Part shown: piece by piece, positions 6,353 through 14,497 of the stretch
Layout of the letters: the number at the start of each line of letters is the position of its first letter
Numbering within the stretch: the stretch's first letter is position 1
Assembly: GCA_900555005.1 (NCBI GenBank)
Contig: USJM01000015.1
Coordinates: 1 to 18,769, forward strand
Length of the DNA: 18,769 bases
Direction of reading: 5' to 3'
From: an uncultured Lachnospiraceae bacterium
Lineage (GTDB): Bacteria; Bacillota_A; Clostridia; Lachnospirales; Lachnospiraceae
Notes under the pieces: generated by a model
Databases searched by the model: none
The model's input: the letters and a program-made list of their open reading frames with translations, nothing else
What the model was told of the DNA's origin: nothing
Made by a program: the position numbers and the translations under genes

Positions 6353-7828
6353 ATGGCAATTTACCACTGCAGCATCAAAATCGGCAGCCGGCATGGAAGG
6401 AAGTCTTCCGTAGCTGCCGCGGCATACCGGGCCGGGCAGAAGCTGAAGGACGAGCGGTCCGGTAAAACATATGACTACACGAACAAGAAGGAAGTCACGT
6501 ATTCGGAAATCATTCTTCCGGAGAACGCGCCTTCCTTTTTTTCTGACCGCGCGGCTTTGTGGAACAGCGTTGAAGAAGCGGAGAAACAGGACAACGCCCA
6601 GCTCTACCGGGAGTTCGAAATTGCTCTGCCGAAGGAATTATCAAGGGCACATCAGCTTCAGGCGGCACATGAGTTTTTCCAGAGAAGGGCTGCTGAAGGA
6701 TGGTCGTGGACTGGTCCTTTCACGACAAGCCGGGCAATCCTCACGTTCATGGCATTGCACCGACCCGGGGCGTAAAGAAGGACGGCAGCTGGGCACAGAA
6801 GAGAAAGCAGGTCTATGCCCTTGACGAGAACGGCGAACGGATCCCGGTTATCGACAAAAAGACTGGCCAGCAGAAGATTGGCGCGAAGGAAGGAAGATGT
6901 GGAAACGCGAGACCGTTGAGGCTAACGACTGGAACAGTCGGGACCGGGCAAGACAGTGGCGGGCGGAATGGACTCTGATTTGTAACAGGTACCTATCCAT
7001 GGAAAGGCAGCCGGACCGGATCGATGACAGGTCCTATGAGGAACAGGTATCGACAGGGTACCGACAAAACATGAGGGCTATGCAGCAAGACAGATCGAGG
7101 CGAGAGGAGGCGTCTCGACGATCGCGGAGCAGAACAGAGAGATCCGGCTGCTGAACAGACTGCTCGATCGGGCAAAGGAAATGGGAGTGCAGCTGATCCG
7201 GCAGTTCACCCAGTTAAAGGAATCTTTCAGGAAGGAGATCGAAAGCATCGATGAACTCAGAACAGGGTACAGCTTTTCTTCAGCTGGTCGACGAAATGGA
7301 GAAAGTTATGACGGACCAGCAGGAACTGATCGGGAGGGCAGAGAAGGAGTTGATGGTGATTACGGAAGAATACAGCCAGAGTCTGGAGAAGATCGTGGAA
7401 CTGGAGAAAGAGAACGAGAAACTCAGATACCTGCTTCGGAGATACCGGAAGCAATCCTCGAGCGACTGAACGAAATGAAGGAGCGGTCGGAATCACAGAA
7501 CAGGGAGATTGGAAAAACTCTGAAGAAAGGAGAATCACTCAGTGAACGTTTCAGCAGATGGATACAGCGCAGAGCAGCTTATGAGTCTGCTCGAGCAGAT
7601 GCAGAGCGAGACAGAAGAAAAAGACCGGACCATACAACAACTTCAGAGGCAGTGCGAGTTAAAGGAGAGGGAGATCGAATCTCTGGAGAAAGAAAAAGAA
7701 GCAGAGTCATCGAGGGCATGGAACCTTTCGATGAATCTCGAGATCAAGGGGAAGAATCTCCGGAGTGCGGAATACGAACTGCAGAACCTGAGGAGACGCG
7801 TGAGAGATCTCGAGGGAGAAGTCTCTGA
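6353..7828 (+). pseudogene. mobL: MobA/MobL relaxase, frameshifted three times
   Basis: The gene starts at ATG 6353 with AGGAGGAGGG. It reads the family N-terminus M-A-I-Y-H-C-S-I-K-I, then V-A-A-A-A-Y-R-A-G. After one missing base near 6700 it continues M-V-V-D-W-S-F-H-D-K-P-G-N-P-H-V-H-G, which holds the H-x-H metal site. After one missing base near 6893 it continues M-W-K-R-E-T-V-E-A-N-D-W, and after one near 7047 it continues I-D-R-V-P-T-K-H-E-G-Y-A-A-R-Q-I. Convincing homology ends near 7262; the same frame then stays open to 7828 but overlaps coiled-coil ORFs in another frame, so the true 3' end is unsure. An intact protein would nick oriT and pilot the strand in mobilization. Confidence 0.8.
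7251..7469 (+). CDS. Small coiled-coil protein after the relaxase
   Basis: The 72-residue product is nearly all amphipathic helix: L-Q-L-V-D-E-M-E-K-V-M-T-D-Q-Q-E-L, then S-L-E-K-I-V-E-L-E-K-E-N-E-K-L-R-Y-L-L-R-R-Y. AAGGAG lies about 13 bases before the ATG, which is a long gap. The alternative is that this frame is the native C-terminus of MobL, joined by a one-base shift inside the TTTT run near 7265. I do not recognise a family. Heptad patterning makes this frame far more convincing than the overlapping one. Confidence 0.5.
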   Translation: MNSEQGTAFLQLVDEMEKVMTDQQELIGRAEKELMVITEEYSQSLEKIVELEKENEKLRYLLRRYRKQSSSD

Positions 7829-7865
7829 GCTGAAAAGCAGGAAGAGATTCGGCCTGTTCAGGTAA
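7542..7865 (+). CDS. Coiled-coil protein of the mobilizable element
   Basis: A GTG start at 7542 is preceded by AAAGGAG at 7525-7531. The 107-residue product begins with S-A-E-Q-L-M-S-L-L-E-Q-M and continues as a long coiled coil (Q-L-Q-R-Q-C-E-L-K-E-R-E-I-E-S-L-E-K-E-K, later L-Q-N-L-R-R-R-V-R-D-L-E-G-E-V), ending in a basic S-R-K-R-F-G-L-F-R tail. Such proteins between a relaxase and replication genes are common, but I cannot name this family. The frame is the same as that of the preceding small ORF. Confidence 0.55.
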   Translation: MNVSADGYSAEQLMSLLEQMQSETEEKDRTIQQLQRQCELKEREIESLEKEKEAESSRAWNLSMNLEIKGKNLRSAEYELQNLRRRVRDLEGEVSELKSRKRFGLFR

Positions 7866-7886
7866 CAAGGATAGGAGGGGATATCA

Positions 7887-8096
7887 ATGAAGAGAATTAC
7901 GGAACTTACAAATGAGGAACTGATTAGCAGACTGGTAAGCGGAAGCAGATATTACGGTCACGAGGAATTATCCAGAGAGATCATAAAGCGTTTCAGGCTT
8001 TACGTTGATCACGGTGATCTTTCCAGAATCGATGACAGGAAGAGCATCGAAGGCGGGTGGATGGAGGACCGTGAAGAGAGAGGCCCGTGTCTTTGA
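7887..8096 (+). CDS. Hypothetical protein of the mobilizable element
   Basis: The 69-residue protein starts at ATG 7887 with AGGAGGGG nine bases upstream. It begins K-R-I-T-E-L-T-N-E-E-L-I-S-R-L-V-S-G, a helical part, followed by Y-Y-G-H-E-E-L-S-R-E-I-I-K-R-F. It lies 21 bp after the coiled-coil gene and 18 bp before the CHC2 gene, so it is probably in the same operon. No family recognised. Confidence 0.55.
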   Translation: MKRITELTNEELISRLVSGSRYYGHEELSREIIKRFRLYVDHGDLSRIDDRKSIEGGWMEDREERGPCL

Positions 8097-8114
8097 GAAG
8101 AGAGGAATGACAGC

Positions 8115-8656
8115 ATGAATCTTTTTGACGCGGTCAAGGGACAGGTCACGACGAGGGATGCGGCAGAGCATTATGGGATCCGGGTCAACCGCTACGGTAT
8201 GGCTGTCTGTCCATTTCATCCGGACAGGAACCCGAGCATGAACTGGACAGAAGGTTTCACTGTTTCGCCTGCGGTGCTGACGGCGATGTGATCAACTTCG
8301 TGGCAAGGCTGTTCGGCCTTAAGAATGGAGAGGCGGCAAAGAAAATCGCGGCCGACTTTGGGATAGCTTACAGCCGGAGCCGTGCTTCTCCGGGGCAGAC
8401 ATATCAGGAGAGGAAAGCAAGAAACCGGGAGAAGGATCAGCGGGACCGTTTCGCCAGCGCAGGGAGAAAGTTCTTCCAAATCTTCTGCGACTATCGGCAG
8501 ACACTTGATGAATGGGAGAGGCGGTATGCTCCAGCGGATATTGATGGATGGGACCACATAGATTCCCGGTTTGAAGAGGCATTACAGAACAAGTCCAGGA
8601 TCGATTACATCCTGGACTCTTTTATCGGCGGCAGCCCGGAGATATCGCTGGACTGA
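8115..8656 (+). pseudogene. CHC2 zinc-finger (DnaG-like) protein with one frameshift
   Basis: ATG 8115 begins M-N-L-F-D-A-V-K-G-Q-V-T-T-R-D-A-A-E-H-Y-G. The zinc finger starts at C-P-F-H and then the frame breaks: the sequence ATGAACTG near 8240 needs one more A to give N-P-S-M-K-L-D-R-R-F-H-C-F-A-C-G-A-D-G-D-V-I. With that base restored the protein has about 180 residues, a complete C-H...C-C finger, and a helical tail. CHC2 fingers bind template DNA in bacterial primases. The protein lacks a Toprim domain and probably worked with the primase/helicase downstream. Confidence 0.75.
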
Positions 8657-8686
8657 TCGCTCAGTATGGAAAGGAGGCAGCGAGCC

Positions 8687-10072
8687 TTGGCAGACGTTTT
8701 GAAAAACATGAAGGAAGAAGAAAAGAAGAAGCTGGACGAGGCGATGACGGACTTGGGGTTTCCAAATGAAGCAGATGGCATATCCTGTCCACCGTGGATT
8801 GGTGAGAAAGGGAAGCTCATCGAGACAGAATTCTGCGAGTGTTTCCTGAAGAACCATCCGATGAAGTGCATCAACAGCAGACTCTACGATACGGAGGGAG
8901 AGGTAACTGACGAGGCCTTGAAAAAGGAGATCTACGATACCGTCAGTCCATATTACAGCACAAACATGGTCCGGAGGATCACGCAGCTGGCACAGCTGAT
9001 GAAGATGGTCGCGGATTCCGAAGAACCCCTGAGACAGCTTGATCTTCTGAACATGAAGAATGGCACTCTCTACCTTGATGGTGGGTTTTCTCCTGAGAAG
9101 AACATCTGCATGAACCGGTTCCCTGTTGATTATAATCCGGGCGCGGCAAAGCCGGAGGTTTGGCTGAGATTTGTCAGTGAACTTCTTTATCCGGAAGACA
9201 TTCCGGCTTTTCAGGAGTTCATGGGATATACCTTCATCCCGACCAACAGGGCGCAGGTCATGATGATGCTGATCGGAAGGGGAGGCGAAGGAAAGAGCCA
9301 GATCGGACATGTCCTGAGGGCGCTGCAGGGAACAAACATGACGATGAGCAGCATACAGAAACTCGCGACCAACCGCTTCGCCAAGGCGGACCAGATCGGA
9401 AAACTTCTGATGGTTGACGATGACATGAACCTTGATGCCCTTCCCGATACCGGAACGCTGAAGAGCCTTGTCACGTTGGAGGATAAGACCGATGTCGAGT
9501 GGAAGTTCGGGCAGAGCCAGCAGGTCAGTCTTACCTTCCGCATCATGGGATTCGGGAATGGGTCCCTGTCGGCCTTGTACGACCGTTCTGACGGCTTCTA
9601 CCGCCGCCAGATGATCATTCAGGTCAGGGAGAAACCAGCGGGCAGGGTGGACGACAGATTCCTCACGGACAAGCTGATCGCAGAGAAAGAAGGAATCTTC
9701 TTGTGGTGCCTTCAAGGCTTGAAGAGGCTGATCCGCAATGGGTATGCTTTCTCCGTCAGCAACAGGATGAAGCAGAACCTCGAGACGGTCCGCCGGGACG
9801 CAAACAACATCATCGAGTTTTTTGAGTCGACAGGATATATCCGCCTTGAGGCACATACTTCCGCCTCATCAAGACAGCTTTACAACGCTTACGTGAAGTG
9901 GTGCAGTGACAACGCCGAGAAGCCTCTTTCGGACCGTACATTCACGAGATGGATGCGTGGCGAGGAAGAGAGGCTGGGCATCAAGTACGATAAAAACATT
10001 GATATTGGCGGAGGCAAGAAGGTCCGAGGATACCGTGGAATCAACGTGATGGTCAATACAGATCTCGTATGA
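8687..10072 (+). CDS. P4-type phage/plasmid primase, SF3 helicase
   Basis: I choose TTG 8687 because AAAGGAGG at 8670-8677 lies just before it; ATG 8666 overlaps that site on the wrong side, and ATG 8708 is also possible. The product has 461 residues. Residues 20-185 include the D5-N-like region ending F-Q-E-F-M-G-Y-T-F-I-P. Walker A is G-R-G-G-E-G-K-S (197-204), followed by a Walker B L-L-M-V-D-D-D-M-N (about 241-249) and an SF3 motif-C-like R-I-M-G-F-G-N. The C-terminal R-G-Y-R-G-I-N-V resembles winged-helix ends of this family. It would unwind and start replication of the element. The frame is intact. Confidence 0.87.
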   Translation: MADVLKNMKEEEKKKLDEAMTDLGFPNEADGISCPPWIGEKGKLIETEFCECFLKNHPMKCINSRLYDTEGEVTDEALKKEIYDTVSPYYSTNMVRRITQLAQLMKMVADSEEPLRQLDLLNMKNGTLYLDGGFSPEKNICMNRFPVDYNPGAAKPEVWLRFVSELLYPEDIPAFQEFMGYTFIPTNRAQVMMMLIGRGGEGKSQIGHVLRALQGTNMTMSSIQKLATNRFAKADQIGKLLMVDDDMNLDALPDTGTLKSLVTLEDKTDVEWKFGQSQQVSLTFRIMGFGNGSLSALYDRSDGFYRRQMIIQVREKPAGRVDDRFLTDKLIAEKEGIFLWCLQGLKRLIRNGYAFSVSNRMKQNLETVRRDANNIIEFFESTGYIRLEAHTSASSRQLYNAYVKWCSDNAEKPLSDRTFTRWMRGEEERLGIKYDKNIDIGGGKKVRGYRGINVMVNTDLV

Positions 10073-10133
10073 TTCAGGACAGAGAGCGGATCAGGAGAAG
10101 GGGTGAGATCCTTCAAAGATTGAATTGAGGCGG

Positions 10134-10231
10134 ATAGGCATCGTTTCCCCAAATTCTTATATATATATTTTTTGTAACTATCATTACTATCTCTTATTTT
10201 TTATATATAAGATTTTAAATGTAATGCCTAT
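10134..10231. repeat. AT-rich nested inverted repeats after the primase gene; possible origin
   Basis: ATAGGCAT (10134-10141) pairs with ATGCCTAT (10224-10231). Inside them CTTATATATA (10156-10165) pairs with TATATATAAG (10202-10211). The central loop is almost pure A/T. Bases 10073-10390 otherwise contain no gene I can support. Placement after a P4-type helicase fits a replication origin or unwinding element; a large terminator-like fold is the alternative. Confidence 0.6.
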
Positions 10232-10335
10232 AGCCTAGAACCACCCGGAAATGCTGATAAACACTGACGATCCGGGGAAGGCACACACTTCTCCTGATGC
10301 GCCTCTTGTGCCGCTATGAGAAACATATCACTATC

Positions 10336-10376
10336 GGGCAGGGGCAGGAGACATCTCCTTCGGCCTGTCCATTTTT
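10336..10376 (+). terminator. Terminator-like hairpin before the small TnpW-like gene
   Basis: GGGCAGG pairs with CCTGTCC (one G-U), with an inner GGAGA/TCTCC stem, followed by five T. The ribosome binding site of the next gene starts right after it, so it could act as an attenuator. Confidence 0.5.
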
Positions 10377-10390
10377 GTGGGAGGATTCAG

Positions 10391-10549
10391 ATGAAAGAGG
10401 AAGGACTTAAGCGTGAAGACTACGAGAAGAGCGGAGAAGTCCGTACTTCTTCAGGACGAACAGACTGTCCAGTCAATCTGTTTTTCAAGAAAGATAAAGG
10501 CGCAAGCCTGGAACAAAAAATCAAAGAGTTGATATTACGTGATAGTTGA
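10391..10549 (+). CDS. Small TnpW-like transposon protein
   Basis: ATG 10391 has GGGAGGA upstream, so I prefer it to the formal ATG at 10316, which would run through a terminator hairpin. The 52-residue product ends V-N-L-F-F-K-K-D-K-G-A-S-L-E-Q-K-I-K-E-L-I-L-R-D, a pattern I associate with the small TnpW-type proteins of clostridial transposons (hydrophobic strand, then S/T-x-E-x-K-I-x-x-L-I). In such elements a large serine recombinase usually follows; none is present here. Family call by pattern only. Confidence 0.5.
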   Translation: MKEEGLKREDYEKSGEVRTSSGRTDCPVNLFFKKDKGASLEQKIKELILRDS

Positions 10550-10572
10550 AATAGGTATTTTATGATGGAAGA

Positions 10573-10608
10573 GCACTCAGATCACTTGGTGGTCTGGGTG
10601 CTTTTTTT
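10573..10608 (+). terminator. Strong Rho-independent terminator closing the mobilizable module
   Basis: A 13-bp stem GCACTCAGATCAC/GTGGTCTGGGTGC with two G-U pairs and a TTG loop is followed by seven T. Confidence 0.85.
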
Positions 10609-10645
10609 GTGTGTAAAGAGTATGACAAGGTGAATCTCGAAAATC

Positions 10646-10674
10646 TTGTTAAAGATCCATCCTTGGGATATAAT
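10646..10674 (+). promoter_or_regulatory. Promoter for the methyltransferase remnant
   Basis: TTGTTA (10646-10651), an exact 17-base spacer and TATAAT (10669-10674), about 90 bases before the next start codon. Confidence 0.6.
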
Positions 10675-10765
10675 TTTATGGATTATGGTCTTTATTCAAG
10701 CCATATTGACATTTCGTGCAAACTATGAAAGCTAGCTGCTTTCTTTGAAGATTGGAAGGAACAAC

Positions 10766-11056
10766 ATGAGACTACTTTCTTTGTTTTCAGGCTGCGGAGG
10801 TATGGATATTGGTTTTGAAGGTAACTTCATATGCCATAAAAACTCCATAAATGAAAAGATACACCCTGATTGGATTGTGGCTCAGAAAGGTGATTGGGTC
10901 AAGGTAGCTCCTACAGCTTTTGAAACAGTTTTTGCTAATGATATTCGACCTGACGCTAAAGCAGCTTGGGTTTCATATTTCTCGAAGAGGAAGACTTGTT
11001 GTATTTGTGGACGGCGACTTTTGGCATGGGAACAATTGGCGTCTTCGCGGATATAA
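10766..11056 (+). pseudogene. 5' remnant of a C5-cytosine methyltransferase gene
   Basis: ATG 10766 follows GGAAGGA and reads M-R-L-L-S-L-F-S-G-C-G-G-M-D-I-G-F-E-G, the S-adenosylmethionine-binding motif I of Dcm-like enzymes. It continues to F-A-N-D-I-R-P-D-A-K-A-A-W-V-S-Y-F. From about 10983 the frame reads unrelated residues to a stop at 11056, because the sequence has switched to a Vsr gene in another frame. The catalytic P-C motif and target-recognition part are missing, so no activity is expected. Base composition is more AT-rich than the primase gene. Confidence 0.75.
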
Positions 11057-11264
11057 AGACCACGAAGATGAAATGCAACATTATTCCAAGTTCTGGAGAG
11101 ATAAGATTGAGCGGAACATGGAGCGAGATCAGAGTATTACAAAAGAATTAACAAAGGACGGTTGGATTGTCCTCAGAATATGGGAGAGCGATATAAAGAA
11201 GGATTTGTCGAGATGCGCTGATACTGTTGAGACATGGTACAAGCTGTTGACATCAAATAAATGA
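10986..11264 (+). pseudogene. vsr: 3' remnant of a Vsr-type DNA mismatch endonuclease gene
   Basis: This frame gives V-V-F-V-D-G-D-F-W-H-G-N-N-W-R-L-R-G-Y, then K-I-E-R-N-M-E-R-D and W-I-V-L-R-I-W-E-S-D-I, the second half of a Vsr endonuclease. Vsr repairs T:G mismatches made by deamination at Dcm sites and is normally encoded beside the methyltransferase. The N-terminal third with the P-D-x-V-F active-site Asp is absent, and no start codon with a binding site belongs to this frame. A deletion joined it to the methyltransferase start. Confidence 0.72.
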
Positions 11265-11405
11265 CATCATCTCTTGATGTAGAAAAGTATATGTAAAATT
11301 TGTGTAAATTTATTATTTACAATATATTTCGGCTCAACACATCATCATGTATAATCAAGTCAGGTTTTTCGAACTTTCTTCAACCGAAAATGGGAGGACA
11401 AGAGA

Positions 11406-13699
11406 ATGAAGAGGTACCCCGCTTTGATTGGCTCTGCAATACTGGCAATAACAAGCGTATGCGGATTCCCTGCTTCAAAACTGCAAGTATATGCTACGCA
11501 AGAGGAAACCGAGGAGGCAGACAGCGATGTACTGCTTGACGACCAGTATATAAAGATAACCTACGAAGGTGTCACAGACGAAGAATATTACGTTGGCTAC
11601 AAGGTACTTATCGAAAATAAGACTTCTGACCAGTATATTTCGCTTTACTCTACCAACACAAGCGTTAACGGTATGATGCAGTATATGAGCGTACAAAACA
11701 GCACTGTTGCGCCCGGAATGAAGGCAGAAGCCAAATTTCTCTTCAACACTGACAGTGAAGGTGCAATCAAATCGGTAAATGATCTGATAAATGTGAAAGG
11801 AATCCTCAATCTTGGATCAAACACAGATGGCGGCTCTATCTTTAATCCACTTGAGTATGGAATAGAGTTCACAATTCCCGCCAGTGTAAAAGAGAATTCT
11901 GAGAACCAAGAACAGAATGATGTCCCCGCAGCTGCAGTCCTACTGGACGATCAGTATGCATCCATCACATATGATGGAACAGTCAAGGGAAGCAACTATG
12001 TTGGTTATAAAGTCATCTTCGAGAATAAGACCTCAGATCAGTATCTGCTTCTTTCAGCAGATAACACAAGTGTCGATGGCATGATGCAGTACATGGATAT
12101 CCAGAACAGCACCGTTGCCCCGGAAATGAAAGTGGAAACCGAGCTGCGTTTCAATACAGATAACAGCGGCATCAAATCCATAGATGACCTCAAGGATGTG
12201 AAAGGAACCTTCCACATCTCCTCAAGCGCAGATGGTGGTGTGTACTATGAACTGGAATCCGGGATACAGTTTTCGATTCCATCGGAAGAGACCTGGCAAA
12301 TGTCTCAAATGTCTCTGACGCTCAGGATACCGCGACTTCACAGCACACAACAGAGGGTGCTTCTGCAGATGCTGAATCAACATCCTCATCAGAAATAGAC
12401 GGATTGTCTGTTCTTACATCATCCGATGGTTATATGTATTCGCTGAAAGACGATAATACAGCAACATTGACTGGATGTCCGGAAAATGTAAGTGATGTTG
12501 TTAATCTGATTCTTCCGGATAAAGTAGATGAGCACACTGTTACCGAGCTTGGGGAAACACTTTTCGACAATATCGGATCCCAGGCAAAAACAATAACAAT
12601 TCCGGACAGTATTGAGAAGATTGATGGGAATCCATTTATGTGTACTTCTCTTACTGGATTTTCTGTTTCGCCGAATCATCCGTACTATGCGGTAATCGAT
12701 AATGTCCTGTTTGAGAAGAAAACAAAGCGACTTGTATGCTACCCCCAGAAAAAGACTGATATAAGCGATTACACTGTACCGGATGGTATCAAAGAGATTG
12801 GTGCGCAGGCATTTTTCAACGCTCCACTAACAACTATTGCGCTTCCAGAAAGTGTTACAGTAATTGGAGACGAGGCATTTGATATTTGTGCATCGCTTAC
12901 CAGCATGAGTATCGCCGGAAATATATCCGAGATTGGAATAAATCCATTCAATCAATGTTATTCGCTCTCATCAATGACGATATCTCCGAATCAAACGCTG
13001 CTTAAATTTGACAATAATGCCCTGTATAATGAAAGCACACACACTTTGATTTCCTATCTGCTAGCAAGTGAGTCCGAAAGCTATACCATTCCGGATGGCA
13101 TCACTGCAATAGGGCCATATACTTTCTACAGTAATAATCATCTTTCTCAGATTTCAATCCCTGAGACAGTAGATAGCATTGGGGAATGGGCATTTTATGA
13201 TTGCAACAAATTGGAAAATATCACCGTTCCAAGTTCTGTTACAAGTATTGGAGACCATGCATTTGGAACAACATTCTCGCAGATCAATATTGATGTTGAT
13301 TCCTACAATGTGGATGATGATGTAAGCAGCTCAATCAAGGATGCTCTGAATGTAGCACCTGTTACGTTAACTGTCGACCAGGGCAGTTTTGCTGAGCAAT
13401 ATGCTATCGACAACAATATCAATTATGTATATCCGGAAGCAGATATGAGCTGGCTTACCGGAGACGATACTGAAAACAGTGATACGGCTTTCGCAGATAT
13501 CAAACAGGGCGACTCCGGCGACACGGTGAAAAAAATACAGGAAAAGTTGATTGAACTTGGTGTACTGTCAGGATCCGCCGACGGTAGTTTTGGTCCTGGG
13601 ACAGAAAGCGCAGTGATAACTTTTCAACAGAATAATGGTTTGGAATCCAGCGGAATTGTGGATGAGGAAACTTATAAAAAACTATTTCCAGATGAATAA
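11406..13699 (+). pseudogene. Large secreted cell-surface protein: duplicated domain, LRR_5, peptidoglycan-binding; one frameshift
   Basis: ATG 11406 follows GGGAGGA. Residues 1-30 are a signal peptide (K-R-Y-P, then a hydrophobic core, then V-Y-A). Two copies of a ~120-residue domain follow, both with V-L-L-D-D-Q-Y, Y-V-G-Y-K-V, E-N-K-T-S-D-Q-Y, G-M-M-Q-Y-M and Q-N-S-T-V-A-P. Near 12292 the frame breaks; one added G (GAAGAGGACCTG) continues D-L-A-N-V-S-N-V-S and a Ser/Thr linker into the 12404-13699 frame. That part has BspA-type LRR_5 repeats (I-P-x-x-I/V-x-x-I-G-x-x-A-F) and ends with a PG_binding_1 module (G-D-S-G-D-T-V-K-K-I-Q-E-K-L ... F-Q-Q-N-N-G-L). The restored protein of about 760 residues would be exported and wall-bound. 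As read, the second part has only a weak TTG start. Confidence 0.75.
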
Positions 13700-13737
13700 T
13701 ATTTTCAAATTGTTTAAGATCTGAGGAGAAATGAATC

Positions 13738-13968
13738 ATGAAGAAAAGCACTCTTATTTCTTTTCTGTCTGCTTTCTGCTTAGCAATATCATGTTTCACT
13801 ACTTCTGGTTTTGCGGCAGATAACGACTCGACAAGCGAAGGATCTCAAGGACTGTCCCCGGCAAGTACTTTGCAGAAATTTCGGCAATTAATTTTGCATA
13901 GATTCCGGCAAACAATAATACATAACAATCGGCAATTAACTGTACAGAACACGGTGCCGGCTGTGTAG
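13738..13968 (+). pseudogene. Truncated secreted protein (signal peptide plus short stub)
   Basis: ATG 13738 has GAGGAGA upstream, 38 bp after the previous gene. Residues 1-26 are a clear signal peptide (M-K-K-S-T, hydrophobic core, G-F-A), followed by A-D-N-D-S-T-S-E-G. From about residue 38 the sequence turns into low-quality translation across the CGGCAA repeats and stops at 13968. I think the 5' end of a secreted-protein gene has been cut here by rearrangement. A native 76-residue secreted peptide is less likely. Confidence 0.5.
13854..13948. repeat. Four phased CGGCAA-containing repeats (about 24-bp period)
   Basis: CGGCAA lies at 13859, 13882, 13906 and 13930, so the spacings are 23, 24 and 24 bases. 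The 24-base units at 13877, 13901 and 13925 share the pattern NATTYCGGCAAT...AATNNTRCATA. The block sits on the junction between a truncated secreted gene and a DUF6618 remnant. The spacing, near two and a quarter helical turns, looks like iterons or recombinase-binding repeats. Confidence 0.6.
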
Positions 13969-13984
13969 CAGATCACGGCGCGAC

Positions 13985-14274
13985 GAGAAGGTCTTTGCCG
14001 TGAAGGCGGGCCCCCCCGGCGATGCTCCCGCCTTCCGTTCAGGTCTTATGAGATATCCGTAGACTTCAGGGGACTGAGCTATCATCTCATCTTTGGCAGT
14101 CAGTGCAATGGCAACTTTCTCTGCATTCCGAGGCTTCATATCGGCGCAGAGATGGCAGCGTATGATGAGACTGGATGGAACACGGACAGTCTGATGCGAT
14201 GTGGCCTCAGTGAAGATCTGTCGAAGGTGTTCGCTCAGAGTCTTTATGAGATCAGCGATTATCTTTGTTACTAA
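13985..14274 (+). pseudogene. Remnant of a DUF6618-like mobile-element gene
   Basis: There is no start codon with a binding site. From 13985 one frame reads K-V-F-A-V-K-A-G-P-P-G-D-A-P-A-F-R-S. After one missing base near 14042 it continues S-Y-E-I-S-V-D-F-R-G-L-S-Y-H-L-I-F-G-S-Q and N-G-N-F-L-C-I-P, then W-N-T-D-S-L, to a stop at 14274. I associate this pattern with DUF6618 proteins that occur in Firmicute integrative elements; their function is not known. The opposite-strand ORF over the same bases is a shadow. Confidence 0.55.
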
Positions 14275-14280
14275 CGACAA

Positions 14281-14304
14281 AACCGGGAGGCTGTCCTCCC
14301 GGTT
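14281..14304. terminator. GC-rich hairpin after the DUF6618 remnant
   Basis: A perfect 10-bp stem AACCGGGAGG/CCTCCCGGTT with a CTGT loop. There is no T tract on the plus strand; read on the minus strand it is followed by TTTTG, so it may work mainly in that direction. Bases 14305-14410 show nothing I can support. Confidence 0.5.
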
Positions 14305-14410
14305 ACAATGCTTATAATGATTGACACAAAGTTGAGCAAGTCAGTGACAATGAAACTAAGCAACTGAGAGTCAACTCATGAGGTCAGCAACAAAATGATT
14401 TATATCTCAG

Positions 14411-14440
14411 AGATGGCAGAATTAACTGCCATCTTTTTTT
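14411..14440 (+). terminator. Strong terminator at the left border of the conjugative fragment
   Basis: A perfect 9-bp stem AGATGGCAG/CTGCCATCT, a six-base AT loop, and a run of seven T. Confidence 0.85.
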
Positions 14441-14497
14441 ATGTCATCAAAACGGTGAAGGGGGGCCATATCATTTTTTTGTCTTGACAAAAACTCT

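Noticed and set aside
8582..9856. Long minus-strand ORF of 424 codons
   Set aside because: It lies wholly opposite the primase/helicase gene, has no binding site, and its translation shows no motif; the plus strand has Walker A and B.
10316..10390. Upstream extension of the TnpW-like ORF to ATG 10316
   Set aside because: It would translate through a terminator-like hairpin, while ATG 10391 has a proper binding site.
10706..10740. TTGACA at 10706-10711 as a second promoter before the methyltransferase remnant
   Set aside because: No acceptable -10 box occurs at 16-18 bases; the pair at 10646-10674 is far better.
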